A stretch of 64,000 bases of DNA from assembly GCF_012396555.1 (NCBI RefSeq), contig NZ_JAAXPS010000004.1:183194-247193 (forward strand), given 5' to 3'. Origin of the DNA: Facklamia miroungae. GTDB lineage: Bacteria > Bacillota > Bacilli > Lactobacillales > Aerococcaceae. Of the stretch, positions 8,371 through 16,902 are shown in pieces. Made by a program: the position numbers and the translations under genes. Positions within the stretch are counted from its first letter, which is position 1. Each line of letters opens with the position of its first letter. The notes under the pieces are model-generated. The model worked only from the letters and a program-made list of their open reading frames with translations. It ran no database searches and was not told where the DNA came from.

Positions 8371-9927
8371 TTAACTTACTTGATAATGGTGTTCAAGTTT
8401 CACAATGGTCCATTCTAATAGGATACATAGTCCCCAGTATATTAGGGAAATGGCAATATAGGCTTCAAAAAAGCGCAAATTGGCCCCAGCAGTAATTTTA
8501 GCTTGTCCCATCATATCTATTACCGTAATCGTGAACGCTAATGAGGTTCCTTTTAATAATCGAATCAGACTATTACCTAGGTTGGGGATTGCATTGATCA
8601 TTGCTGATGGCAAGATGATTCTTAGCATGGCTTGTCGCGAATTAAGGCCAATAGAGTAGGCCGCTTCTATTTCTTTAGGATCAACCGAGAGAATAGCAGA
8701 ACGAATGGTCTCTGAGTTATAAGCCGCTTCGTTGAGTCCCATGGCTAAGAAGGCATAGAAAATAGCGGGAACTTGATTCACATCCCAATTAGTACCAATT
8801 GTTTTGTTAAGCCATTGGAGAAATATCGGTAAGCCGTAGTAGGCAAGAAATAGTTGGACGAGTAGAGGAGTGCCACGCATATAAGACACAAAGAAATTAA
8901 CGAGCCATTTTAGGCCCTTGACCTTTTTAAGTTTAATCATCGCCAGAATAAAACCGAGAATAAGGCCTATAAGTCCAGCAATTAAAGTGATGAGTAAGGT
9001 TGTCGGAAGTTTTTCTAGAATACGTGGAAAAGCAAGACCAATGGCTTCGATTGAAATGAGGTGATTGTCTGATTTTTCTAGGAGTCTTTGATTTTCAATA
9101 GTTTGGTTACGTTGAATAATCTCATTATTAAGAACTGTATCATCTTGACCTAAATATTTCTGCGAAATCGCTTTGAGTGTGCCATCTTGACGTAGGGTTT
9201 GAAGCGTTTGATCAATTTTTTGACGCAAAGCTTCTTGATCTTTGCGGAAAATAAAATAAGACCCAGGAATTCTGATTTCTTCTTCATTAGCTATCGGATG
9301 AGCTTTCAATTGGATACCATAAGTATCTTCGACATCTTTTAAATAAGTCGTTGCATAAATGGTAGCATCAATTCGGCCATTGTAGACATCACGAATTAAA
9401 GAAGCAGGATCTGAATCTGCGTATTTTATAATAACCGCTTGTTCTGGATGTTCTTTGTTCCAAGCTTCTAGATAAATTGATTGAGGCGAAGAGGGAACTA
9501 CACCAAAAGTTTTTCCTCCCATCTTCTCCATTGTAAGTTGATTATCACTATCTAAAGAAGTGATCAACACATTGTGTGTAATGATATATGGATAAATTGA
9601 AAATAAGAATTTTTCTCGCCTTTCAGGATTCTCACCGAGATTATTGGCTACTAAATCAAATTGGCCTGAATCCAGCCCAGCAAAGAGTGAGGAAAATTCA
9701 GTGATTTCAAAATCAAATTGTAAGTCATCATTGCGGCGGTCGATTTCTTGTAAAATTTCGATTTCGATCCCCACTAAATTGTTTTGATCATCAAAGTAAT
9801 TTAGGGGTTTGGTTTGACCAGAGGTACCAACGGTATAGTGTTCTTTAGCTAATAGGAGATTGCTGGGGAAAAATAAAGGTATTAATAATAGTACAATGGG
9901 CAATAATAATTGAATTAACTTTTTCAT
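8371..9927 (-). CDS. Amino-acid ABC transporter fused substrate-binding protein and permease
   Basis: The 518-residue protein joins three parts. There is an N-terminal signal segment (about 1-27, LLLPIVLLLIPLFF), a single type-3 solute-binding domain (about 30-260), and a HisM/GlnP-type permease (about 300-515) with the EAAYSIGLNSRQAMLRIILP loop that contacts the ATPase. This fusion is the GlnP arrangement of Lactobacillales, where the binding domain is tethered to the membrane through the permease. Polar amino acids or cystine are plausible substrates, but I cannot choose. GAGGAG precedes the ATG by about 7 bases. It is first in a two-gene unit. Confidence 0.88.
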   Translation of the reverse strand: MKKLIQLLLPIVLLLIPLFFPSNLLLAKEHYTVGTSGQTKPLNYFDDQNNLVGIEIEILQEIDRRNDDLQFDFEITEFSSLFAGLDSGQFDLVANNLGENPERREKFLFSIYPYIITHNVLITSLDSDNQLTMEKMGGKTFGVVPSSPQSIYLEAWNKEHPEQAVIIKYADSDPASLIRDVYNGRIDATIYATTYLKDVEDTYGIQLKAHPIANEEEIRIPGSYFIFRKDQEALRQKIDQTLQTLRQDGTLKAISQKYLGQDDTVLNNEIIQRNQTIENQRLLEKSDNHLISIEAIGLAFPRILEKLPTTLLITLIAGLIGLILGFILAMIKLKKVKGLKWLVNFFVSYMRGTPLLVQLFLAYYGLPIFLQWLNKTIGTNWDVNQVPAIFYAFLAMGLNEAAYNSETIRSAILSVDPKEIEAAYSIGLNSRQAMLRIILPSAMINAIPNLGNSLIRLLKGTSLAFTITVIDMMGQAKITAGANLRFFEAYIAISLIYWGLCILLEWTIVKLEHHYQVS

Positions 9928-10013
9928 TAAATTCTCCTCAAATCATCAGAATATGATTATTTTAACAAATAAAAAATGAATTAGATAGTTTATCTACAGA
10001 GAAACAAGAACAA

Positions 10014-10058
10014 TAAAAAAACAATCCCCATCTAAATTTATTTAGGGGATTGCTTTTT
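10014..10058 (-). terminator. Terminator of the AbgT transporter gene
   Basis: CAATCCCC (10022-10029) pairs with GGGGATTG (10045-10052). The A run on the left gives a T run for minus-strand transcripts, and the T run on the right also fits plus-strand transcripts. Confidence 0.8.
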
Positions 10059-10099
10059 AAAATAGTATTTAATTGTTTAATTCGTAGAATAAAGCTTCC

Positions 10100-11677
10100 T
10101 TACATTAACCCGATAAGAGGTTGAATCATCGAAACTTGAACCGGTGCACCAGGACCTAATGGAATATTGAGTGCATACCAAATGATTAATAATACTGACC
10201 AGAAAATTAAGAAAGCAATCGAGTAAGGCAACATGGTTGAAATAAGAGTACCGATTCCACTCTTTTTATCATAGCGTTGCATGAATACAAGAATCATAGC
10301 AAAGTAGTTCATCAGTGGTGAAATAATATTGGTTGATGAATCTGCCACACGGTAAGCCATTTGAGTCATCTCAGGTGACAAATTAATTGCTATAAACATA
10401 GGAACAAAAATCGGTGCTAAGATCGCCCATTTTGCTGATGCGGAACCTATAAATAGGTTAATAAAAGCTGAGAATATAATAAAAGCAAGAATCAACGGAA
10501 TACCAGAAATGTTTTGGTTTTGTAAGAAATCAGCGCCTTTTGAAGCTAAGATAATTCCTAGATTTGAGTGTGAAAAGTAAGCAATCAATTGAGAAGCAAA
10601 GAAAGCCATCACAATGAATCCGGCCATTGAGCGCATGGCTTCAATCATAGACTCAACAAAGTCATTTGAGTCTTTAATTTTACCTGTTGTTTTCCCGAAG
10701 ACATAGCCCGGAACTGCAAACAGCAAGAAAACCATAAAGAGTAAACCACTATTCATAAAAGGCTGAAGGGTTTTTTGACCGGTTTCTGGATCAATCGTTT
10801 GGAAAGGACCGAACCAAGGGTTCATTAGTAGGAAAGCCACAACTAATGAAAGTAAAAGCGCGATCCCCGCATTTTTTAGGCCTTTTTCTTCTTTTAAGGA
10901 TAGTTCACTCGCCTCATGTTCATTAAAATCACCATGGTAAGCTCCCAAGTGAGGTTCTACAACTTTTTCAGTGATTAAGGTACCAACAATGGTTAATACG
11001 AATGTTGATACGATTAAGAAGTACCAGTTACCATTAATTGAAACTTCATAAGGATTACCACTCGAATTCAAAGCGACGTTAGTGATACCACTGAGCAAAG
11101 CATCAGTAGGTCCAAACATTAAGTTAGCCGAGAAACCTCCAGAAACACCGGCAAAGGCTGCTGCAAGACCAGCTATTGGATGGCGTCTTGCGCCGGCAAA
11201 CATAATAGCCCCTAAAGGTACGACTACAACATAACCGGCATCAGAAGCAATATTTGAAATGATTCCTGCAAAAACAATCACCATGGTTAATAATGAATTA
11301 GGAACCTTTAGGATTAATTTAGTTAATGCTGATCCAATTAGACCGGACCATTCAGCAACTCCAACACCTAACATGGTCACTAACACCGTTCCCATCGGAG
11401 CAAAGCCAGTGAAATTTGAAACAGCTGATTGGAATATATAATATAATCCTTCGCTATTAAAAAGAGATATAGCATTAATAGTAGTTGTTTCATTTGCTTT
11501 TGCATCAAAAAACTCAACAGAAACGCCTGCACGGTATACCCATTCAGAAACTAGAATAGTGATGATTGACAAAATAATAAAGATGACTACCGGATGTGGC
11601 AGTTTGTTTCCAACTTTTTCAATCCAATCGAGCGACCTCTGTACAAAACTTTTTTTTCCATTATTATTTGTTTTCAT
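10100..11677 (-). CDS. AbgT family transporter (p-aminobenzoyl-glutamate or related export/import)
   Basis: The 525-residue protein has about 11 hydrophobic segments. Family stretches include KLPHPVVIFIILS near the N-terminus, SDAGYVVVVPLGAIMF, GGFSANLMFGPTDALLSG, and SSTNIISPLMNYFAMIL near the C-terminus. AbgT proteins are elevator-type ion-coupled carriers; AbgT itself imports p-aminobenzoyl-glutamate, while YdaH and MtrF export sulfonamides. The substrate here is unknown. The ATG is preceded by GAGGGGG, although about 13 bases away, which is longer than optimal. It is monocistronic, with its own promoter and terminator. Confidence 0.87.
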   Translation of the reverse strand: MKTNNNGKKSFVQRSLDWIEKVGNKLPHPVVIFIILSIITILVSEWVYRAGVSVEFFDAKANETTTINAISLFNSEGLYYIFQSAVSNFTGFAPMGTVLVTMLGVGVAEWSGLIGSALTKLILKVPNSLLTMVIVFAGIISNIASDAGYVVVVPLGAIMFAGARRHPIAGLAAAFAGVSGGFSANLMFGPTDALLSGITNVALNSSGNPYEVSINGNWYFLIVSTFVLTIVGTLITEKVVEPHLGAYHGDFNEHEASELSLKEEKGLKNAGIALLLSLVVAFLLMNPWFGPFQTIDPETGQKTLQPFMNSGLLFMVFLLFAVPGYVFGKTTGKIKDSNDFVESMIEAMRSMAGFIVMAFFASQLIAYFSHSNLGIILASKGADFLQNQNISGIPLILAFIIFSAFINLFIGSASAKWAILAPIFVPMFIAINLSPEMTQMAYRVADSSTNIISPLMNYFAMILVFMQRYDKKSGIGTLISTMLPYSIAFLIFWSVLLIIWYALNIPLGPGAPVQVSMIQPLIGLM

Positions 11678-11731
11678 AATAATGTAAAAACCCCCTCATA
11701 TAATATTATTTTTTGTTCATTATTACATAGA

Positions 11732-11760
11732 ATCTTATTAGATGAGAGATATAATATCAA
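11732..11760 (-). promoter_or_regulatory. Probable promoter of the AbgT gene
   Basis: On the minus strand TTGATA (11760-11755), 17 bases, TAAGAT (11737-11732), about 55 bases before the ATG. Just upstream is an AT-rich near-palindrome (11780-11803) centred on ATAAATATTTAT that could be an operator. The rest of 11678-11949 holds nothing else I can name. Confidence 0.5.
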
Positions 11761-11949
11761 TGGGTTTTAAAAAATTAGATAGATTTATAAATATTTATCT
11801 ATAAAGTTCAAACACATATAGCTTTTATAAGAAATTCTCATAATCTTGATAAGATTTTATTAAGTCAATAGTAAAATAAGTTACTGGACGAAATGTTGCA
11901 TCGGATAGAGAGAATAGTGACCAATGATTAGAAGTATCCTTAAAATTAA

Positions 11950-11998
11950 AAAAGAACCGTTTCGAACACTGATAAGAGTGTTTGAAATGGTTCTTTTT
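11950..11998. terminator. Terminator of rpmE2 (long imperfect stem)
   Basis: GAACCGTTTCGAACACT pairs with AGTGTTTGAAATGGTTC around a GATAAG loop. A-rich and T-rich flanks on both sides make it work for the minus-strand rpmE2 transcript and probably in both directions. Confidence 0.85.
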
Positions 11999-12037
11999 AA
12001 AATATATTGTTTTGCTTTTAAATTGATAGGATATAAA

Positions 12038-12304
12038 TTAATCTTCTTTTGCGTTTTTGTCCACAAATCCAAATTTTTTGTTGAATTTGTCGACACGTCC
12101 ATCGGCTTGCGTGAATTTTTGACGTCCAGTATAGAATGGATGTGAATCAGATGAAATTTCAATCCGGATTAATGGGTAAGTGTTTCCATCTTCCCATTCA
12201 ACTGTCTCAGAAGAAGACTTAGTTGACCCTGATAAAAATTTATAACCTGTTGAAGTATCCATAAACACAACTGGATGATATTCTGGATGAATGCCTGGTT
12301 TCAT
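12038..12304 (-). CDS. rpmE2: 50S ribosomal protein L31 type B
   Basis: The 88-residue protein begins [20 protein letters not shown] and has the type B features: a long form with no CxxC zinc motif. It is the zinc-independent L31 paralogue of the large ribosomal subunit, which in many Firmicutes replaces the zinc-containing form under zinc limitation. The start at 12304 is supported by AAGGAAG about 8 bases upstream and by family alignment; an upstream in-frame ATG at 12400 would add 32 non-homologous residues and overlap the promoter. In relatives rpmE sits directly after rho; here it is 8 kb away on the other strand with its own promoter and hairpin leader. Confidence 0.93.
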   Translation of the reverse strand: MKPGIHPEYHPVVFMDTSTGYKFLSGSTKSSSETVEWEDGNTYPLIRIEISSDSHPFYTGRQKFTQADGRVDKFNKKFGFVDKNAKED

Positions 12305-12354
12305 GTGTTTACTTCCTTTCTGCCGTAAATTATTTGCTAATCTACAGTTATTCT

Positions 12355-12369
12355 TTGCACTGAGTGCAA
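12355..12369 (-). ncRNA. Putative L31 autoregulatory leader hairpin in the rpmE2 5' UTR
   Basis: TTGCAC and GTGCAA form a perfect 6-bp stem with a 3-base loop. It falls at or within a few bases of the predicted transcription start and about 50 bases before the ribosome site. Ribosomal-protein leaders for L31 have been described in Firmicutes. I cannot confirm this matches that family; the structure itself is plain in the sequence. Confidence 0.4.
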
Positions 12370-12376
12370 CATAAGA

Positions 12377-12405
12377 ATAATAACAAAAATATTTAGTCAT
12401 GACAA
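12377..12405 (-). promoter_or_regulatory. Sigma-A promoter of rpmE2
   Basis: On the minus strand TTGTCA (12405-12400), exactly 17 bases, TATTAT (12382-12377). The predicted start, around 12370, places the TTGCAC hairpin at the very 5' end of the message. Confidence 0.7.
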
Positions 12406-12442
12406 TCTTTTTTTAAAAGACTTTGAGTAATTTCCAAGTAGA

Positions 12443-12477
12443 TTTTTGTTTCGAATACGAGACAAAAATGCTATACT
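12443..12477 (+). promoter_or_regulatory. Promoter with overlapping inverted repeat before the Nudix gene
   Basis: The -10 is TATACT (12472-12477). Immediately upstream, covering the -35 zone, is an inverted repeat with arms TTTTTGTTTCG (12443-12453) and CGAGACAAAAA (12458-12468). There is one mismatch and a 4-base spacer. The position suggests a repressor operator. I do not recognise the binding protein. Confidence 0.5.
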
Positions 12478-12506
12478 CAATGAAAACACTTTAGAGGGGG
12501 GAAAAA

Positions 12507-13142
12507 ATGAGAAGCAAAGAAGAAGATATCCGAAAAATTATGGCTAATTACCGCCTTAATCGATATAAAGATAAAGTGCATTATGCTGTTATTATTCCTC
12601 TCATTCAAAGAGGAGGCGAATGGCACCTCCTATATGAAGTCAGGAGCTCATTAATTTCCCAACCAGGAGACACCTCTTTTCCAGGCGGAAGAGTCGAGCC
12701 GGGCGAAACCTTTCAACAAGCAGCTATCAGAGAAACAACCGAAGAATTAAATATTGATTCAAACAAGATTGAAGTTATTGGCGAAATAGATGGTTTAATA
12801 AATGAAGTATCAGTCATTCATTCGTATGTTGCTTTAATTAAAGGGATAAATTTTTCTGATATATGTCCTAACGAAAAGGAGGTGGCATATTTGTTTACCA
12901 TTCCTTTGGAGTATTTATTAAAGAATGATCCAACTTATTATGAAGCCTCCGTTTTGACTGAAGTGGGAGATGATTTCCCCTACCATCTCATGGCGCATGG
13001 AGAATCTTATCAATTTAGGGTAGGAAAACGCAAAATCCCATTTTATAATTTACCTAGTGGTGAATATTTATGGGGTTTTACAGCGAGTATGACACAATGT
13101 TTTGCTGACATCATTCGGTCCGATCACAAATGGATATCTTAG
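12507..13142 (+). CDS. Nudix hydrolase, probable coenzyme A diphosphatase
   Basis: The 211-residue protein has a complete Nudix box, GGRVEPGETFQQAAIRETTE followed by ELNI. It is preceded by LLYEVRSSLISQPGDTSFPGG, which corresponds to the UPF0035 signature that marks the CoA pyrophosphatase subgroup (hydrolysing CoA to 4'-phosphopantetheine and adenosine 3',5'-bisphosphate). Substrate is inferred from that subgroup motif. GAGGGGGG precedes the ATG. PgeF starts 13 bases after its stop, so the two form an operon, behind a promoter with a palindromic operator candidate. Confidence 0.82.
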   Translation: MRSKEEDIRKIMANYRLNRYKDKVHYAVIIPLIQRGGEWHLLYEVRSSLISQPGDTSFPGGRVEPGETFQQAAIRETTEELNIDSNKIEVIGEIDGLINEVSVIHSYVALIKGINFSDICPNEKEVAYLFTIPLEYLLKNDPTYYEASVLTEVGDDFPYHLMAHGESYQFRVGKRKIPFYNLPSGEYLWGFTASMTQCFADIIRSDHKWIS

Positions 13143-13155
13143 GAGGAAACTTTAA

Positions 13156-13893
13156 ATGAATGATTCTTTTCAACAATTAGAAAGTCTAGGACTTCAAGTC
13201 TTCTTAGCAGGAGCAAACTATAATTTTAGAACAGCAACAATTGGAGAGGAAGAAGTTGGACATCAAATCATTAAGGCGCTTCAAGATGGTGGTTTTGACT
13301 ATAAAAGCTTCTATACAGGCGAACAAGTTCATGGACAAAAGGTATCTAACCCACAAGAAGATACAAGTAAGCCTTTTACTATTGGGCGGATTTTGTCTCA
13401 GTCGGATGGTTTGATGACCAATCAACCGAACCAAGTTTTGATGGTTAAATTTGCTGATTGTACACCAATTCTAATTTTTGATGCGCGCCAAAAAGTTGTT
13501 TCAATTGTTCATTCTGGTTGGCGCAGTACGGTTCAAAAAATCAGTCAGATCGCTATTCAAAAAATGCAAGCTGAATTTGCAAGTAGAATGGAAGATTTGT
13601 GGGTCTATATTGGTCCTTCTATTGACCAAGCGAATTATGAAGTGGGTGAAGATGTCTATCAAGCTTTTTCTGATTGGAATAATCAGGCTTTATTTATCAA
13701 GCCGAGCAGTAAACTAGAAAAATACCAATTGAGTATGACAGAGGCTAATCTCATGTTAATTCGAGAGCTAGGTATTCCTGACGAAAAAATATATGTAGAT
13801 AGAAGGTCCACTTATTTATCTTCAGATCTTCATTCAGCGCGACGAGAGGGCAAAAAATACCAATTAAATGGTTTGTTTACAATGATTAAGTAA
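13156..13893 (+). CDS. pgeF: Peptidoglycan editing factor / YfiH-LACC1 family protein
   Basis: The 245-residue protein has the three zinc-ligand motifs of the YfiH family: EQVHG (His), ADCTPILIFD (Cys) and IVHSGWRST (His). IGPSIDQANYEVG has Ser where many members have Cys. Members are described as purine-nucleoside phosphorylase/adenosine deaminase-like (LACC1) enzymes and in E. coli as PgeF, which removes mis-incorporated L-Ser from peptidoglycan precursors. Which role applies here is unknown. TAGGAGG precedes the ATG. It is the second gene of the Nudix operon. Confidence 0.85.
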   Translation: MNDSFQQLESLGLQVFLAGANYNFRTATIGEEEVGHQIIKALQDGGFDYKSFYTGEQVHGQKVSNPQEDTSKPFTIGRILSQSDGLMTNQPNQVLMVKFADCTPILIFDARQKVVSIVHSGWRSTVQKISQIAIQKMQAEFASRMEDLWVYIGPSIDQANYEVGEDVYQAFSDWNNQALFIKPSSKLEKYQLSMTEANLMLIRELGIPDEKIYVDRRSTYLSSDLHSARREGKKYQLNGLFTMIK

Positions 13894-13904
13894 TAGAAAG
13901 ATAT

Positions 13905-13930
13905 AGCCAGGCACATGCTTGGCTTATTTG
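13905..13930 (+). terminator. Weak terminator after pgeF
   Basis: AGCCAGGC and GCTTGGCT form a stem with an ACAT loop (13905-13924), followed only by a broken T stretch, so termination is probably partial. Confidence 0.5.
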
Positions 13931-13946
13931 ATTGATTAAATAAAGA

Positions 13947-13975
13947 TTGGACCCACTGTAAGATTAGGGTAAAAT
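13947..13975 (+). promoter_or_regulatory. Promoter of the TIM-barrel gene
   Basis: TTGGAC (13947-13952), 17 bases, TAAAAT (13970-13975), about 31 bases before the ATG at 14007. Confidence 0.6.
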
Positions 13976-14006
13976 AGAAACATAAAAATTGAATAGGAGA
14001 AAAGTT

Positions 14007-14810
14007 ATGGCAGAGGATAAATTTAATAAGGAAGCTTTTTTAGCTCACTATAAAGGGCGCGGGTATTCGTATGAATCCATTCAAACAGAAATGGATGATG
14101 AGAATAATAGTCATGTAGTGATCAAAGAATTGGAGCATCCTTTACGGAAAAAAGTTCCTGAATTCTCATCTAAATTAAGACATCGGCTGGTAGAAGTTCC
14201 AGAAGAAATCTATGAAGCTTCGGGCATTCGTATTTTTGGACACCGAATAAAAAGTTTGCTTTTCTCAACAGACGTGGCTCTTATTCGAAACTCCAACGCA
14301 CATGCTATAATGTCGGTTTATCCTTTTACTCCTCAAATGGCTATTAATCAATCATTAATTAATGCTTCATCCGTTCCCGTTTTTACAGGAGTTGGTGGAG
14401 GTACAACCACTGGTGAACGCAGTATTCAGTTAGCCTTTCAGTCAGAACAAGCGGGTGCTTTTGGGGTAGTCGTTAATTCACCAATGGAAAACGATGTGAT
14501 TCGTCAGATAGCTCAAGTTGTTGATGTTCCTGTTGTGGCTACTATTTCTAATGAAAAAGATGATTTTGTGGGTAAATTAAACGCTGGAGCGAACATGCTC
14601 AATGTGTCAGGAGGTGCAAATACTGCTCAGTTGGTAACAATGATTCGCCAAGAAGTAGGTGAGATTGTTCCAATCATTGCTACGGGTGGTCCTACAGGAG
14701 AGAGTATCCTAGAAACAATTGAAGCGGGAGCCAATGCGATAACATATACACCACCCGCTTCAGCAGATATTTTTGCGGAATTGATGGATAAATACCGTAG
14801 GAATAAATAA
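14007..14810 (+). CDS. Uncharacterised TIM-barrel protein
   Basis: The 267-residue soluble protein has an (alpha/beta)8 barrel pattern: repeated strand motifs such as [37 protein letters not shown] and a C-terminal phosphate-gripping loop [12 protein letters not shown] followed by [12 protein letters not shown]. Similar proteins in Lactobacillales are loosely called hydrolases without a known reaction. No catalytic acid-base set is obvious to me. AGGAG sits 7 bases before the ATG, and the upstream TTG/ATG codons lack one. It has its own promoter and lies between pgeF and tkt. Confidence 0.6.
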   Translation: MAEDKFNKEAFLAHYKGRGYSYESIQTEMDDENNSHVVIKELEHPLRKKVPEFSSKLRHRLVEVPEEIYEASGIRIFGHRIKSLLFSTDVALIRNSNAHAIMSVYPFTPQMAINQSLINASSVPVFTGVGGGTTTGERSIQLAFQSEQAGAFGVVVNSPMENDVIRQIAQVVDVPVVATISNEKDDFVGKLNAGANMLNVSGGANTAQLVTMIRQEVGEIVPIIATGGPTGESILETIEAGANAITYTPPASADIFAELMDKYRRNK

Positions 14811-14842
14811 AACTGTATCGTTATAACAAGACAGGCGAAAAA

Positions 14843-14851
14843 TGTTATAAT
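14843..14851 (+). promoter_or_regulatory. Extended -10 promoter of tkt
   Basis: TG-T-TATAAT (14843-14851) sits 31 bases before the tkt start. No good -35 hexamer is visible at 16-18 bases, which is acceptable for an extended -10 promoter. Confidence 0.5.
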
Positions 14852-14881
14852 AAAATTAAAATAATTATGAGGGAGTTTAAT

Positions 14882-16882
14882 ATGTTTTCTAATAAAGATC
14901 AAATTGCAGTAAATACAATTCGTGCTTTGAGTATCGATCAAATCGAAGCAGCTAACTCAGGACATCCGGGACTACCACTTGGAGCTGCTCCTATGGCATA
15001 TTCGCTATGGTCAAGACATTTAAATATTAATCCGAAGGATAGCCAATGGATCAATCGAGACCGATTTGTTTTATCAGCCGGGCATGGTTCAGCAATGTTA
15101 TATAGCTTGTTACACTTAGCTGGTTTTGAAGTGTCAATGGATGATTTAAAACAATTTCGTCAATTGGGGTCAAAGACACCTGGGCATCCAGAATATGGTC
15201 ATACGCATGGAGTAGAAGCAACTACTGGGCCACTTGGTCAAGGTATCGCTCAAGCTGTAGGAATGGCTATGGCAGAACAACATACAGCCGCTCTGTATAA
15301 TACAGATGATCATAAGGTCATTGATCACTATACTTACGCTTTAGTGGGTGATGGTGACTTGATGGAAGGTATTTCTTATGAAGCATGTTCATTCGCAGGT
15401 CGCCAAAAACTAGGTAAATTAGTGGTCTTGTATGATTCCAATGACATCTCTTTAGATGGGGATTTAAACCAAGCTTTTGTGGAAGATATTAAGCAGCGGT
15501 TTGAAAGTCAAAAATGGCATTATCAGAAAGTGGAAGATGGCAATGACTTAGAGGCTATTTCAAAAGCTATCGAAGGAGCTAAAGAAGTTACAGATCGACC
15601 ATCTATTATTGAAGTGAAAACAGTTATTGGCTTCGGGTCACCTAATCAAGGTACGTCTAAAGTTCATGGTGCGCCATTAGGAGCAGAAGCTTGGTCAGAG
15701 ACAAAAGTGAAGTATGGCTATCAACATGAAGCCTTTACTGTACCCGAAGAAACCCGAGCAGCTTTCAATGAAAAAGTAATTGAGCGCGGTCAAAATGCAC
15801 AAGCTGAGTGGCAGAAGCTTTTTGATGCGTATCGTGAAGCGAATCCTGAATTGGCTAATGAATTAATGGCAGCTTTTGAAAATAAATTGCCAGAAAATTA
15901 TGGATCTGAACTTGAGTTTCTTGATGAGACTGCTAAAGCAGAAGCTACCAGAAGCTCTTCAGGGAAAGCCATTCAAGGATTGAAAGCGACAATCCCATAT
16001 CTTTGGGGTGGATCTGCTGATCTTTCTGGATCCAATAAAACAATGATTAATGACACGGTAGATTTTATGCCGGAAAGTCGTCAAGGGCAAAATATTTGGT
16101 TTGGAGTCAGAGAATTTGCGATGGGTGCAATGATGAATGGAGCAGCCTTACATGGTGGAAATAAAATTTATGCAGGCACTTTTTTCGTTTTCTCGGACTA
16201 TTTAAAAGCAGCGATTCGTCTATCTGCTCTTTCTCAATTGCCGGTGACTTATGTTTTAACCCATGATTCGATCGCTGTTGGAGAAGACGGTCCTACCCAT
16301 GAGCCGATTGAGCATTTAGCTGCCTTTCGTGCGATGCCAAATCTTAATGTGATTCGACCAGCCGACGCAAATGAAACGATGGTAGCTTGGAAAATAGCTG
16401 TGGAATCACAAAAGACACCTACTATGTTAGTTCTAAGTCGCCAAAACTTGCCAATTATTCAAGGTTCTAAAACAATGGCAGAAGAAGGTGTTCGTAAAGG
16501 AGCTTATATTATTTCTCCAGCAAAAGATGAAGCGCAAGGGATTTTAATTGCTACCGGTTCAGAAGTTTCTACTGCCATTGAAGCCCAAGCTTTACTGGCT
16601 GAAAAAGGTGTCCATGTTAATGTTGTGTCGATGCCTGCTCAAAATATTTTCGACCAACAAAGTAACGAATATAAAGAGGCTATTTTACCGAAGCAAATTA
16701 AGAATCGTGCTTCGATTGAAATGGGAGCAAGTTTTGGATGGCACAAGTATATTGGAATGGACGGCTTAGCTATCAGTATTGATGAGTTTGGAACGTCTGC
16801 TCCAGGAGACCGTGCGATCGAACACTTTGGTTTTACAGCTGATAAAATTGCTCAAGCTTACCTCAATCATTTTAAATCATAA
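14882..16882 (+). CDS. tkt: Transketolase
   Basis: The 666-residue thiamine-diphosphate enzyme of the non-oxidative pentose phosphate pathway (EC 2.2.1.1) moves two-carbon ketol units. Seen in order: [18 protein letters not shown], the ThDP motif [14 protein letters not shown], the pyrimidine-binding domain with [11 protein letters not shown] and [18 protein letters not shown], and a C-terminal transketolase domain. The length is typical. GAGGGAG precedes ATG 14882, so the longer in-frame start at 14867 is not used. No terminator separates it from the cardiolipin synthase gene 20 bases downstream, so read-through is likely. Confidence 0.96.
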   Translation: MFSNKDQIAVNTIRALSIDQIEAANSGHPGLPLGAAPMAYSLWSRHLNINPKDSQWINRDRFVLSAGHGSAMLYSLLHLAGFEVSMDDLKQFRQLGSKTPGHPEYGHTHGVEATTGPLGQGIAQAVGMAMAEQHTAALYNTDDHKVIDHYTYALVGDGDLMEGISYEACSFAGRQKLGKLVVLYDSNDISLDGDLNQAFVEDIKQRFESQKWHYQKVEDGNDLEAISKAIEGAKEVTDRPSIIEVKTVIGFGSPNQGTSKVHGAPLGAEAWSETKVKYGYQHEAFTVPEETRAAFNEKVIERGQNAQAEWQKLFDAYREANPELANELMAAFENKLPENYGSELEFLDETAKAEATRSSSGKAIQGLKATIPYLWGGSADLSGSNKTMINDTVDFMPESRQGQNIWFGVREFAMGAMMNGAALHGGNKIYAGTFFVFSDYLKAAIRLSALSQLPVTYVLTHDSIAVGEDGPTHEPIEHLAAFRAMPNLNVIRPADANETMVAWKIAVESQKTPTMLVLSRQNLPIIQGSKTMAEEGVRKGAYIISPAKDEAQGILIATGSEVSTAIEAQALLAEKGVHVNVVSMPAQNIFDQQSNEYKEAILPKQIKNRASIEMGASFGWHKYIGMDGLAISIDEFGTSAPGDRAIEHFGFTADKIAQAYLNHFKS

Positions 16883-16902
16883 GTTTGTTTGGAGGGAGAG
16901 GT

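Noticed and set aside
11881..12162. Open frames on both strands over the rpmE2 terminator
   Set aside because: They run through the terminator hairpin and antisense to or out of frame with rpmE2, without ribosome sites.
12304..12400. N-terminal extension of L31 by 32 residues
   Set aside because: It would include the promoter and leader hairpin; the AAGGAAG site and family start both favour 12304.
14627..14941. Minus-strand frame across the TIM-barrel end and tkt start
   Set aside because: Antisense to two well-supported genes and across the tkt promoter, with no ribosome site.
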